A stretch of 64,000 nt of DNA from the NCBI GenBank assembly GCA_020310875.1, contig CM035415.1, positions 193,440,432-193,504,431 of the forward strand, given 5' to 3'. Shown in pieces: positions 43,080-54,487 of the stretch. The translations under genes were made by a program, and so were the position numbers. Origin of the DNA: Ceratopteris richardii (Eukaryota; Streptophyta; Polypodiopsida; Polypodiales; Pteridaceae). The stretch's first letter is position 1. Each line of letters starts with the position of its first letter. The notes under the pieces are model-generated. The model did no database searches. It saw only the letters and a program-made list of their open reading frames with translations, and was not told the DNA's origin.

Positions 43080-44610
43080 GCTTTAATGCACCTACGTGTG
43101 CTAATTGCAACCAATTCACATGTTCAGATTCATCTACACAAGGAGCAATAATCTTTTGATTATCCGGTTTATATATACTTCTTGCTATTATTTGGTATCT
43201 TTGAGACTTGGTAATCTCTCCTTCTCTGATCCTAATCCTAGGATTCTTGGGTCCATATGTGAGAATAGGGACAATATGCTTAGCCCATTCTGGTCCTATC
43301 AAACAAATATGTATCGGGTAATTCATCAGCTATTCCTTGAGGAGCTTCTCCTATGGTTAGTCTTGAGAGGTGGTCAGCTCTAAGATGGGTTTTTCCTTTC
43401 CTGACTACTACTTTAAAGTAGTACTCCATGAGTAATAGAAACCAACGTATCAGTCGTCCTCTGTTACATGGCTTATTGACTAAGTACAATAATGCTTGAT
43501 GATCAGTGAAGAACTTGAACTTATTTGCCAACAAATAATGCCTGAATTTCTTTACTACGTAGATCATTCCTAATCCTTTGCATTCCGTAGTGGTGTAATT
43601 TCTTTCTATTGTATTCAACTGTCTACTCACGTATGCTATAGGGAGATCTATATTTCCTTCATTCGTGGGTTGTGCCAACACACATCCTATGGCATAGTTG
43701 GATGCATCCACATGTACATGGAATGGCTTGCTCCAATCTGGGCTTGTTAATATAGGTGATGAGCACAAATGTCATTTAAGTTCATTGAATGAATTTTCAC
43801 ACTCATCTGTCCATTCAAACTTGGTCAAAAGAGAGTACAAAGGCCTGGCTATGATTGCATACATGTGTATGAATCGTCTATAATAACCACAATGACCCAT
43901 AAATGCCTGTACCTCTTTTACGTTATTTGTTCTAGGTAGGTCTGCAATTACTTTCACTTTTTCTTCATCCGTAGAGATTCCATTCTTTGACACAATGTTT
44001 CCTAGAATTTTTCCTTGTCTGACCATGAAAATGCAATTTTCTGGGTCCAGAGTCGTTGGAAAGTGGCGGGTGCATTTGTTAGCTTAAATGGCATCACACA
44101 AAATGCAAATATGCACCATTCTATGGCAAAAGTTGTCTTGTGATGATCTTTTGGAGCAATGGCTACTTGATTATAGCCTAAGAAACCATCAAGAAAGCCA
44201 TAAACTTCCTTGCCCACAACTCTTTCCAATAAATGTTCTGTGATAGGAAGAGGATAATTGTCTCTAATCGTGGCAGCATTAACTTTCTTAAGGTCAATAC
44301 ACACGTGGAATTTTCCATTTTTCTTGGGCACGACCACAATGGTCGATACCCATTCAGTATGCTCAATTTCGTAAATGGATCCTGCTTCTATCAAATGATC
44401 TATTTCTTCTTTAATCTTTGCAGCGTAGTTATCATTGTACGTGTATGGTTTATGTTTCGTAGGCTTTGCATCTGGAGTCATAGGGATTCTATGGGAGCAT
44501 ATATCTGGGTCTACTCCTTTCAAGTCTTTGTAACTCCAAGCGAACACATCTCTATATTCATGTAGTAGGGCAACTAATTCTTCTTCTTCTTCATTCATCA
44601 AATCATGCCC
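43080..44610 (-). pseudogene. Reverse transcriptase and RNase H of element B (fossil)
   Basis: RT: VVVPKKNGKFHVCIDLKKVN, LDGFLGYNQVAIAPKDHHKT, MPFKLTNAPATFQRL. Connection: GKILGNIVSKNGISTDEEKV and MGHCGYYRRFIHMYAIIARP. RNase H: HVDASNYAIGCVLAQPTNEG, YTTTECKGLGMIYVVKKFRH, FFTDHQALLYLVNK, LRADHLSRL. Part of the RT palm is not represented. Broken. Confidence 0.85.
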
Positions 44611-44659
44611 TACGTATGTACATTTTTCTTCTTCTCCTTCTATGGTGACTATGATTTTT

Positions 44660-45340
44660 TTGTTTTTCTCTCAGTTATCATATTCTTCTCCAACATCAGC
44701 TTTTCTTTTAGGCTTTCTTACCATGATTCGTCTATCTTCTATTTCATAATTCTTGAAGTTCTCCGGTACTTCCATGAGTGGTTCTTCTTCTGCTATCTTA
44801 GGTGATTTCTTTCTCTTCTTTTGTTTGCTTTCTATATCTCTTATGGATGGCTCAAGTTGTTCCATTTGACTTTCCTTTTCTGCTTCAACGGTTTTGGCTT
44901 CTACAAAATAAAGATATTCCTCTTCTATGGAACAGAAGGGTTCCATGATGATAGATTCTAGGTCCTCTTCATCACTTGTCCGACTCTTGGGTCACTTTTG
45001 TTCATTCTTCTAGGATAAAGTCTTCCTCAATAGGTTCAATCATAAAAATGGAAATGTCATACCCGTCCTCATCACAATGAGGGATCCATTGTTCTTCATT
45101 CATTGCTATGTCCATCGTGGCTAAGATTTCTACCCAACCATGAGGCTCGAATTCCTCGTTTGGAAATACTATAGGTGCATAAGCTGGGTCTTAATGCTGG
45201 CTTACCCCAAAGTTTCCATGAAGCAGTGGTAGCGATGGTTACTCCGGCTCCTGAATCTAAGATGGCTTTGGTGGTGTAGCCCTGATGGCTTATTGGAAGA
45301 TAAGTGTTACCTTCCTCTCCTTGCTTACATCTCCGATTCT
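44660..45340 (-). pseudogene. PR1 and acidic linker of element B (fossil)
   Basis: PR1 remains: TTKAILDSGAGVTIATTASW (near 45210-45285). The linker follows at lower coordinates, with the PHGW-EILATMDIA-NEEQW core (near 45090-45150), an acidic stretch and a basic KKRKKSPK patch. PR1 is shorter than in element C. Broken. Confidence 0.75.
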
Positions 45341-48300
45341 TTCTATGGGTATCTTTGGTACCTTCTAGTGTGGTCCTATTTGTGAGGGAGTAATAGCAAG
45401 CTCAGGGAATTGATTTGCTACATGCTTGCACAATTTTGGTTTAACCTTCAACAATTCCTCTAGAGTGAGATGGCACTGTACTTTAGCATTCTTAATTACT
45501 TCCGTGTTTCTAGGAATTATTGATTCTTCATTCCTCACTATTATAGTGGGTGCTCTCATGCTAGTAGACTTAGCTTCCCACGGTCCTATGAACTGCTCTT
45601 CCTCTACATCATCATAAATAGAGGGGATGTCTTGGGGAAATTGTTCCTGCAAGTCATCTATTTCTTGAATAGGAGGATGGGGTCCTTGTTTTTTTCTCCA
45701 TTTCTCTTCTTGAATTTCTCTTAGAAATTCGTGTGAATATTTATGTATCGAAGACGTGGTCTTCAACTTCTGTATTTGTCACTTGAGATAGGGATAGTCT
45801 TGGGTCTCAAAGTCATTAGGGTTCCTATGCAAATTCTTTTTCTCGTTGCTATCGACCAAGTATTCTAACCTCTCCAGTAGTCCTTGAAAGTGTAATTAAG
45901 GTTTTGCCATGTTGTTCCAATTAAGATAATGAGAGGCTTCGAACATAGTTTGTGCTAATTCTACCATCTTCATGCAAAGTTTAGTCCTCTCAATTTCTAG
46001 ATCTACTCGTGTATAGTTCTTACTCATTTCAGCTATCTAGGGTCCTTCTTTTAATCTAGCCCGATATGCATGAAACATCATGTCTAAGTTTTCTAGTATG
46101 GGTTCCGCTAAAACTAATCCTAATCTCTAAGCTAGATTCTCCTGATGCGATTCTTGAGAAGTCAATTCTACGATTTTGGCTCTCAATTCCTTTAAACTTC
46201 CTTCCAAATCAGTTATATTTTTACTCCATTTTCTCTTAATTCTTTCTGTCGAATCTTTCCAAGATTTCATCATTTTATTACTAGACTCTCCAACTTCGCT
46301 GGTTTTGGCTATTTTCTCAGGATTAAACTGTTGACTCCGTAAGAGCGCTTGGGCTCTTGTTATAGCTTGGATAGGCATGTATGTGGGGTTGGATCCATCT
46401 ATGTTTTGTACAATACCTATCACGTTGATTGGTGTCACTTTTGAAGCATTAGCAGGGTTCTTGGGACAATCTTTGATGATATGCTCTTTACCACACTCGC
46501 CAAAAAAACCTTGTATGTTATAGTATTATGACTGTCCTGCTATTGGAGGATGTGGGCAATTCTTTATGAAATGATCTCCTTGGCACCTAAAGCATGGTCC
46601 TCTAGGGCCCTGTGGTCTTTGTTGTCTCAATTGGGGCCGCGGATTACGGTTGGTATACATCATTAGCATAATCCGGCTCCCAACTGGGTTCCAATGGTGG
46701 ACTATCAGATTGATATGTTTCCAAATGTTTTGGTGACTCTGTGTAATATGCAGGTGGACTATCTACATGAGTAGAGTAAAAAATGTTAGAATTAGGGTCA
46801 TTTTCTGTGATCAGGGGAGAAGAAGGCACTAAAGCCCTATTGAGGTTCTCTTCTACAACAACCTATTTAGCTGAGATGACATTAGCTGGTGGGGGTGGCT
46901 GGTGAGCTAAAACAGGTTGTGGTCTCTGTTGAGCCTCATAAGGATAGTTTTGAGGAGGCCTATAGTAATGAGGCTGAGCATTATATTGACCTTGATACCT
47001 ACTTTTCTGAGGGTATGCTTGCGGGTAGTTCTGTCGTACTACTTGTTTGTTGTATGGGTAGTCCTAAGCCATGTGATTCATGTATCGTCTCTCAATCATA
47101 CAGTATTGGCCAATAGGGTTGGCTTGGGATTGTGTTGCATTGGGACATACATTTGCCACATGATCACCACCACAGGTGTAACAATGCTTGTTTGTTGTCA
47201 ACCTAGGCATTTGTTTACTAGAAACTCCTAGTTTGTGGGCCACTTTTTCTGCTAGGTCTTCTATCTAGCTAAAGAGTTTTGAGGATCTAGAGATGAACAA
47301 TCTGATTCCTTATAGAACTTTGAGAGTTCCAACTCGTCTCCAAGGTTGTCCTCAATGTGTATACAAATTCTGACACATTGCTCTAATGTTATGAGTTCCT
47401 TCAAGTATACGTAGGAGCATAGTTTAGAGCTCAAGAGGCCATCTAAAAAGAATGACACTTGCTTGGCCTATGAGGGTAACTCTTGCATCGGATGTCTTTC
47501 AACGTATTGTCTAAACCTACATCCTGCCAACCTAATTGTTTCTTGAGGGGTCTGTTTGAAGCTATGAATCAACAAAGACGTATCATGTCTGATTCCACTT
47601 TTAGAGAATTCTGTGATGAATGACTCTAACAAGTGATGGATATCTCTAAATTGCCTTTGTTGCATGGTTGGAACCAAGTTAAAGCCGGGTTCTTTAACGT
47701 TATTCCAAACGCATTATATTGTGTGAACATGTCTTCTACTTGCTCTACTCGGAGCACTTGCTTAAATTCCGCAACATGGTCATAGGGATCTCCTGTCCCA
47801 TCAAAGTAGTTTTTCATTGACTTTACTAATTGAGTGGGTCTTAATATCTTGGGGTGTTCACGTGGTCTAGGTAGAGGAAAATCATCTCTACCACCCGGTA
47901 TTCTAGGTTCCCTTTGTCTTTCCACTTTATCGGTGTCCATGGTTGATCTATCTCTCCTTATAGGATGAGTGAAACTTACTTCAGGTCCCTCTTTGTTCTT
48001 CTCTCTTTGAGTTCCATGGGCTGAGGATGTTCCAGCACCCTGATGGCTCCTATTTACATTTGTTCGAGATAGAGGGAATACTAACTCACCTCTCCATGTG
48101 TAGGTATTTCTTGCGTGGTGTGGCACTACAAATACTCGTTCTGAAGTATCATCCAGGTATACTACTTTTCCAAGAGTATCTGGGTCCTTGAATTCGTAAA
48201 CCATGATGGAGCCTACCTCACTAGGTTGTTCCATTGTGTACCTCCAAAATGCTTCATCAGAGTCCTTATTCAGGAATAATTCTATGCTTCTATTATGCTG

Positions 48301-48849
48301 AGGGATCCATTTTGGGATTAGTACTCTTGTCACTACAAATTTCCCTCAAAGTGTCCTAGGTTCTTCTCCTAGTGGTTCTTTTCCTTGGGTTCTCGCTTCC
48401 GTATCTAGATGAACTACACCAAACTCATTGGTATGATTTGGTTGAGTACTTAGGATGTACATTGTTCCTTCTTTGTCTATGTATGTGTCTCTCTTGAATT
48501 TCACCACTGGATGTTGCAATCCAATGGGTTGATCCGGATTGTGCAATTGCACCACTGATCTTTACAAACCATCCTCATAGATGCGAGCACCTAATTGGTT
48601 GGTGCAGACATATTCTAATTGAATTCTATAGGGTCTTTTGGGTCTTTCCAAATATGCTATGTTTAACCCTCCATCTGGTCTTTCCATGCTAAAGGCCATT
48701 TCCCATTCACTGGTATCTGAGCCCAAAGCGTAAGGGTATCTATTCAATTATTGAGCCCACAAACGTGCAATAGTTCCTACACTTACTTCTGATGATCTAA
48801 GGCTTTGTCGATTTGACTTACCTATATGCTTGCCCGATCTAATATTCAT
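45341..48849 (-). pseudogene. gag region of element B (fossil)
   Basis: The start at 48849 reads MNIRSGKHIGKS, like MNLRSGKHIGKS of element D. Core: MKNYFDGTGDPYDHVAEFKQ, TQYNAFGITLKNPALTWFQP, FSKSGIRHDTSLLIHSFKQT, AGCRFRQYVERHP (47470-47870). Knuckle remains lie near 47150-47200 and 46550-46620. A helical segment (WKDSTERIKRKWSKNITDLE) and the EFLREIQEEKW block precede PR1. Gag would build the particle. Many breaks. Confidence 0.82.
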
Positions 48850-49260
48850 GAATTTACTTCTTGGCACTCTCTGATCGTCAATGGTTCTTTGTTCTTAATT
48901 GCTTGTTTCTTTTTAAATTCCTTTAAATTTTTGTCTTGTCTCAATGTATACGTCAGAAGTCGACTGTTCATTGTACTTTTGAGTTCTCGTTTTTTCAGAC
49001 TTAAGTTCTTCCCTTTACGTTTCTTCCAACCTCAAGATAACCTCTTTGATTGCTCTGATGCCCAAGAACTCGCACTTCCCAAGCCTTGCGTTCTTCAGTG
49101 CCTTGCTTGGATTGCCTTTGATAGCCCTTGCTAGACTTGTAAAAGTCCAATGTTTAGACCAATTTTTAACTTGATGATCAAGAACTTTGATATATAAACC
49201 TTTTAGGTCCCTTCTTTTTTGGCCAAATTTTAATGCCCCCTTCTTTTCTAGTCCCAACAA

Positions 49261-49400
49261 TGAGCTATCAAGCTCAAAAATTGGACTTCAAATGAAAAAG
49301 ATATGAATGTTCAGGTCCTCAGGGGTAAAAATTGACAAACAGGTTTTTCTTCAACTATGAGCTAAGGGGTCTATAATGAGCTTATTCACCCAAAACTTTT
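49261..49400 (-). other. Conserved leader box of element B
   Basis: GAGCTCAAAAATTGGACTTC (49273-49292, plus) and the following AAACAGG/CTAAGG words match the boxes in C (27550-27700) and D (reverse complement, 53725-53850). Confidence 0.65.
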
Positions 49401-49439
49401 CTCAAAATAGCCTCAAATTTGCCTAAAAAATTAAACCAT

Positions 49440-50135
49440 AAATTTGGCATTTTGGGTGGACAATCGCGATGGCCGGGGACCGTCGTGATGGCTCAAGTGA
49501 ACTGTCGTGATGGCATGGTACAATCGCGATGGTCGGATGGTGCGAGGCATCGCGCCAGTCTAAGTGAAGCATCGCGAAGGTCTGTCTAGCGAGCAATCGC
49601 GATGACATGAGCCTGTCACAATGGTCAATAGTCAACACAACCATCACGATGGCATGAGCCCATCGCGACGGTCACGAGGCGCGATGGCTTGAGCCAATCA
49701 TGATGGCCAATTTTGAAGCATCACGATGGCATACGTGGTATCGTCTCGATGGTCTATCTTGACACTTAGTAGCGGATCATCGCGATGGCGTGGAGTTGAC
49801 GGGATCTGATCACTGACCGCCGTGATGGTTCAAGAAACCGGCACGATGGTGTGAGACCCTCGCGATGGTGTGAGACCGTCGTGATGGTGTGAGACCATCG
49901 CGATGGTGTGAGACCGTCGTGATGGTCCGGCCGAGCCCTCGCGATGGCGTGAGCCAATCGTGATGGTGTGACATAATCACGATCACATGAGCGTGTCACA
50001 ATGGTCCACCAAAATGATGATTTTGAGAATGCAACTGTGGATTCGTGTGTGCACAAGGGTTGCCTACCTCATGGTGTGGTCGCTTACCAAAACTGCCGAC
50101 TTTGTCACACCATCGTGATGGTCCGAGTCCAACGG
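49440..50135. repeat. Leader array of CCATCGCGATGG units, decayed (element B)
   Basis: About 0.7 kb of units built on CCATCGCGATGG, many now TCGTGATGG, TCACGATGG or TCATGATGG, with spacers such as GTGTGAGACC (six close units at 49850-49930) and CATGAGCC. It lies between primer site and gag, the same place as in C and D. The decay is mostly C-to-T or G-to-A at CpG, as expected of methylated DNA. Confidence 0.88.
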
Positions 50136-50433
50136 CAGATTCTGACAGAAAGTGAATTTCTTACCTTTTGGAAGCTTTCCTACTGCTCTGGAGCACTCTA
50201 CATGCAAGAAAACTCAAAAACACACACAACACAACAAGCACAAAAGCTCTCTCTCTCTCTCTCGCATGCACAAATGAGTGGAAATGAGGAGAATGGGTGG
50301 ATATGGTGAATTTTTTGATTTTTTCAGAGTGAGAGAAGATGATGCGGTGGTGAAGGAGGAGTGTAGAGGATATTTTTACATTCCAACGCCACTTCTTGCT
50401 ATACTCTTACCATCACACATTCGTCCTAGACTC
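50136..50433 (-). other. Proximal leader of element B
   Basis: Non-coding. It contains a CTCTCTCTCTCTC run (near 50247-50262). The same region in element D (52640-52900) has similar words, e.g. around GTGTGTACTTTGGTTTTCTT. Confidence 0.5.
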
Positions 50434-50453
50434 GGTCTCCAGCAATGGCACCA
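50434..50453 (-). other. Primer binding site of element B, Asp-tRNA-like
   Basis: Minus strand TGGTGCCATTGCTGGAGACC, a decayed form of the TGGCGCCGTTGCCGGGGATC kept in element D, six bases plus one inside the LTR. Confidence 0.75.
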
Positions 50454-50460
50454 AATTTGG

Positions 50461-51104
50461 TGTTGCTCTAGCACAATGGTAAGTACCACATTAAGAAGCT
50501 CCACCTCCTTAATGTCAATCAGCAGAAGAGATAGGAGTGATATGAAGATTGTGAACCCAAGATGTAGTGAGAGTGAAGGTGAGAAACATACACACACACA
50601 TGTAAGAGACAAGCAAGACACAATGGAAGGTAGGAAAATAGACTTTATTCTCAAGATCTCAATTACAAGCTCAAAATAGCTCTAAGCCCTTCTCTACTCA
50701 TACAAGCTAACCTCAAAAATGAGTTCTCTAGTTCTGTTTATAGTTTTTTGACTAGCTTTGACCGGTCTCACATCTAGTGACCAGCATAGTTAAAAAACAG
50801 GTTCTAGGTGCTATTTGAAGGTCTAAACGAGGTCTAAAAATAGCCAAAATTGGTACGTTCATTCTACCTAAGCTCCTCAAGCTCGAGGACTCCTCGGCTT
50901 GCACAAAATGGAGCTACTAATTACAAAAGAGGTTTTTCTATGTTACATATAGTACAAGAGTGATGAAAATCACTATTGAGAGTTTTGAAAAGTATTATAA
51001 AACATATTTCTTTTGAAAAAATAATCCGCTTGGCTCCCCACTACTTCATTGTGATCCGCCTTCACATACTTCCTCATCGTATGTGCCTCTGGCTACTGCC
51101 AACA
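50461..51104 (-). repeat. 5' LTR of element B
   Basis: Minus strand TGTTGGCAGTAGCCAGAGGC at 51104 to GTGCTAGAGCAACA at 50461. It has the CCGAGGAGTCCTCGAGCTTG island (50876-50900) and a TATA-like CTATAAACAG (minus, near 50740). Confidence 0.92.
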
Positions 51105-51933
51105 ACATGTCAATAAGTGACTACACCTTGAAAATAAAAAGCCGATGTAAGTCATTTGCATCTATTGGCATGAATTTAGATGATGATCATAAGGTGGAAG
51201 TGTGCCGTCATGGTCTATGCTGAATGATTCCAAAAATCGTGATCAAGTGCCCCAAACCCCTTTACATAATGAATTGTATACCGGTAAGCTGTATATAAGT
51301 AGTTCAAAACTTCTATACATACCAAGGAAAATAGTTTGAATTTTATTGATCTAGTGTTCATGTTGATTATTGAAGAAAAGAATCTTGGTGAGGACTCAAA
51401 CTCACAAGCAAAACCTAGTTTTGAGCAGGCATTCTACTCTAGAAGAAGAAGAGGTAGAGGTAGAGGTTTTGGACATGGAAGAGGAAACAATAATCAAGAC
51501 CAAGATCAACATCATAATCATGCAGGAGGTAGAGGATAGTCTCAAGGTAGAGGGAGCCAAAGAGGTTGCAAAAATTTCCAAAGAAATGATTGAGGTAATG
51601 AAAGTAAAGGATGCTAGAATTGTGGTAAACTTGGACACTTTGAACATGATTGCAAGTTTAAGAATCAAAATAACATAAGGTAACAAAATAACTATGCATC
51701 CACAAGTGCAGATGACTCTAAGAAGTTGTTCATGGTTCAACATCATATGATTAATATGATGTCTGGTGATGTTTCAAAATCGAATAGTAATGTCTGGTAT
51801 GTTGATTCAGGTGCTTGAAATCACATGATCAATCATGGTCAATGGTTTAGTAGTTTGTAGAAATTGCTAGTTCTTGGATATGTTGAAACAGTTGATGACA
51901 CATCACACCCGATGGAGCATATAGGAAACATAG
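51105..51933 (+). mobile_element. Element H, right part: gag end and protease start (fossil)
   Basis: Continues copia H after element B: gag block, Arg/Gly-rich RNA-binding stretch (RRRRGRGRGFGHGRGNNNQD), knuckle remains near 51610, and VWYVDSG of the retropepsin near 51795. It stops at 51933 where gypsy D begins. The rest of H must lie beyond the right end of D, outside the window. Broken. Confidence 0.82.
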
Positions 51934-52574
51934 TGTTGGAAGCAGCCAGAGGCACAGACGCCATGGAAGCATGTAACGATAGAGCAGGGAGCCAGTCGGA
52001 TCAATTTCTCAAACAAATATGTCTTTTATCACTTTTTCAAACACTCAACAGTGATTTTATCACTAATTATGTAACATAGAAAACCCCATTTTGTAATCCC
52101 TAGCTCCATTTTGTGCAAGCCGAGGAGTCCTCGAGCTTGAGGAGCTTAGGTAGAATGCGCGTACCAATTTTCGTTATTTTTAGATACCGTTTACCCTTCC
52201 AAATAGCATCTAGGACCTAATTTTTAACTATGCCGGTCACTAGATGTGAAACCGGTCAAAACTAGTCTAGAAACTATAAAAAGAGCTAGAGAGCTCATTT
52301 TTGGGGTTAGGTTGTCGGAGTAGAGAAGAGCTTAGAGCTATTTTGAGCTTGTAATAGTGTTCTTGAGTAATAGAGCTAATTTCTCACCTTCCATTGTGTC
52401 TTGCTTGTCTCTTCATTGTGTGTGTGTATGTGTGTGTGCATCTTGATGCTTCTCACCTTCACTCTCACATCATCTCACATTCACGATCTTCATATCACTC
52501 CTACCTCTTCCGCGGATTGACATTAAGGAGGTGAAGCTTCTTAACGTGGTCCTCACCATTGTGCTAGAGCAACA
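51934..52574 (+). repeat. 5' LTR of element D
   Basis: Starts TGTTGGAAGCAGCCAGAGGC and ends GTGCTAGAGCAACA. It contains the island GCCGAGGAGTCCTCGAGCTT (about 52119-52138) and a GT-rich microsatellite near 52415-52440. Confidence 0.92.
52274..52285 (+). promoter_or_regulatory. TATA box of the element D LTR
   Basis: CTATAAAAAGAG in the middle of the LTR, followed by the GCTAGAGAGCTCATTTTTG segment that is also downstream of the TATA box in B and C. Confidence 0.65.
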
Positions 52575-52581
52575 CCAAATT

Positions 52582-52600
52582 TGGCGCCGTTGCCGGGGAT
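52582..52600 (+). other. Primer binding site of element D, Asp-tRNA type
   Basis: TGGCGCCGTTGCCGGGGAT, seven bases inside the LTR end. It matches the Asp-tRNA primer form used by Athila/Tat-type plant gypsy elements and is the best-kept site of the three. Confidence 0.88.
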
Positions 52601-53060
52601 CGAGTCTAGGACGAATGTGTGATGGTAAGAGTATAGCAAGAAGTGGCATTGGAAGGTAAAAATTTCAGTTTTTGTTGTTGTTTTTACTTAGTTATTAGTG
52701 TTTTTCACCTCCCCCACACTCCATCTTCATCACCGCATCATCATCTTCATCTCCATCAGAAAATTCACCATATCCACCATTCTCCTCATTTCCCCTCATT
52801 TGTGCATGCGAGAGAGTGAGAGAGCTTTTGTGCTTGTGTGTACTTTGGTTTTCTTGAGTTTTCTTGCAGGTACAGAGCTCCAGTGCATCAGGAAGGCTGC
52901 AAAAAGGTAAAATTTTCAGTTTCTGTCAGAAATTGCCGACTGTGTCAGACCATCGCGATGGTCTGCAAAGTTCGGATTTTGAGGAAGGCGAGTTCACCAC
53001 CGTGTAGGCCACCCCTGCGTGAGTAGGAATCCATAGCTGCATCTCAAAAAATCACTGTTT
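52601..53060 (+). other. Proximal leader of element D
   Basis: Non-coding, with CATCATCATCTTCATC-like words and a first isolated ACCATCGCGATGGTC palindrome at about 52949-52963 ahead of the dense array. Confidence 0.55.
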
Positions 53061-53061
53061 G

Positions 53062-53655
53062 GTGGACCATCACGACGGTCTCTGACCATCGCGATTGTGT
53101 CACACCATCGCGATAGGCTCACGCCATCGCGACGGCTTGGCCAGACCATCGCGACGGTCTCTGACCATCGCGATTGTGTCACGCCATCGCGATTGGCTCA
53201 CACCATCGCGCCGACGGTGCCATGTGGCAATCTAGACCATCGCGACGGTGCACTCCAGACCATTGCGACGACACCCTCACACCATCGCGTTCAGACCATC
53301 GCGTTCAGACCATCGCGTTCAGACCATCGCGCCCAGACCATCGCGACGGTTCACTTTGGACCATCGCGATTGTCCACGTTGACCGTTGACTGACGCCATC
53401 GCGATTGTGCAAGTTCACGCCATCGCGATTGTGCAAGTTCACGCCATCGCGATTGTGCAAGTTCACGCCATCGCGATGGTGCACTTTCAGACCATCGCGA
53501 TTGTGCAATCCCACGCCATCGCGATTGTGCACCCTCACGCCATCGCGACGGTCCCATTTCACGCCATCGCGACTGTGCAAGTTCACGCCATCGCGACGGT
53601 GCCAGACCATCACGATTGTCCCAGACCATCGCGATTGTGCACCCCCATCGCAAAT
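53062..53655. repeat. Leader array of CCATCGCGATGG units (element D)
   Basis: About 25 copies of CCATCGCG within 0.6 kb. Sub-structures: a 14-bp run ACCATCGCGTTCAG repeated around 53281-53337, and a 24-bp period around 53395-53465 with core CCATCGCGATTGTGCAAG. Many units have the full palindrome or the near-palindrome CCATCGCGACGG. Long open frames on both strands (Pro/Ser/Arg/His/Asp-rich) are artefacts of the 24-bp period. Confidence 0.93.
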
Positions 53656-54487
53656 TTTAGGGTTTCATTTTTTGGCCAATTTTGGGGCTATTTTTGGGAA
53701 ATTTTTGGGTGATTAGACTCATAGGAGACCCCTTAGCTCATATTTGGAGAAAAACCTGTTTGTCAGTTTTTGCCCCCCAGGGCCTGAACGATCATAACTT
53801 TGTCATCCGAAGTCCGTTTTTTGAGCTTAATAGCTCGTTAGAAAGCTCTTGACGAGTACTACGTGACCTAAACTGTTTTTTCTTAAAGGATACTTCTATT
53901 TTTAGATAAGCTATTTTGAGGTTGACCTAGTTTGGGACTAGAAAGCCAGGGGGCAAACATTGAAAATTTGGGCAAAAGGGAAGGGACTTAAAAGGTGTAT
54001 ATACTCAAGTGCTTGATCATCCAACTGTGAATTGGTCTAATATTGGATTTTTCCAGGTCTAGCAAGGGCAATCAAAGGCAACCAAGGCAAGGCAGTGAAG
54101 GGCATAAAGCTTGGGAAGCGCGGCTTCTTGGGCATCAGAGCAACCAAAAAAAAGCTGACTCGAGGTTGGAAGATTACTCAACCCCCTCAGTCAATTCTTA
54201 GCTTAGGATAAACGTTAGCATTGTGGATTAACGACGATAGGAACGCCTCAAGTTCAAGAGAATTAAATTTGTCAAGTCCAAGACTAAAGTAAAGGTGTGT
54301 GACACGAAAACCTAAAGGAAAGAACATAAGTCTGACGGAACGAGAACTCAAAATTATAACGGAAAGTCGAATTCCTGACGCATACATTAAGACAAGAATC
54401 TAAAGAAATCTAAAAAGAATCAAGAAAGTAATAACAAGGAATTATTGACGATCTAAGCGTGTACTGAGTGTGCAAGGAAGAAAATTA
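53656..54487 (+). other. Distal leader of element D with conserved box
   Basis: It holds the shared box (AAAACCTGTTTGTCAGTTTT near 53750 and the AAGTCCG..GAGCT words near 53810-53835), then AT-rich non-coding sequence up to the gag start. Words near 54060-54125 match the corresponding part of B (49080-49150). Confidence 0.6.

Larger units (their letters stand above)
34848..51104 (-). mobile_element. Element B: large Ty3/gypsy retrotransposon with PR2 and extra 3' block, broken
   Basis: 16.3 kb on the minus strand, inserted into copia H. Parts: 5' LTR (50461-51104), Asp-tRNA-like primer site, leader array, gag, PR1, linker, RT, RNase H, integrase, PR2, about 5 kb of additional coding-like sequence, polypurine tract, 3' LTR (34848-35497). 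The flanks GAATG (left) and ACATG (right) look like a decayed duplication of GCATG, the letters found at this gag position in element A. The LTRs differ by roughly 8% by eye, near 3 million years at 1.3e-8 per site per year. Many breaks (well over ten). Confidence 0.88.

Noticed and set aside
53097-53716. Open frames of about 100 codons on both strands with His/Arg/Ser/Asp repeats
   Set aside because: They come from the 24-bp leader repeat of element D. All frames show the same repeated words and no gag or pol motif.
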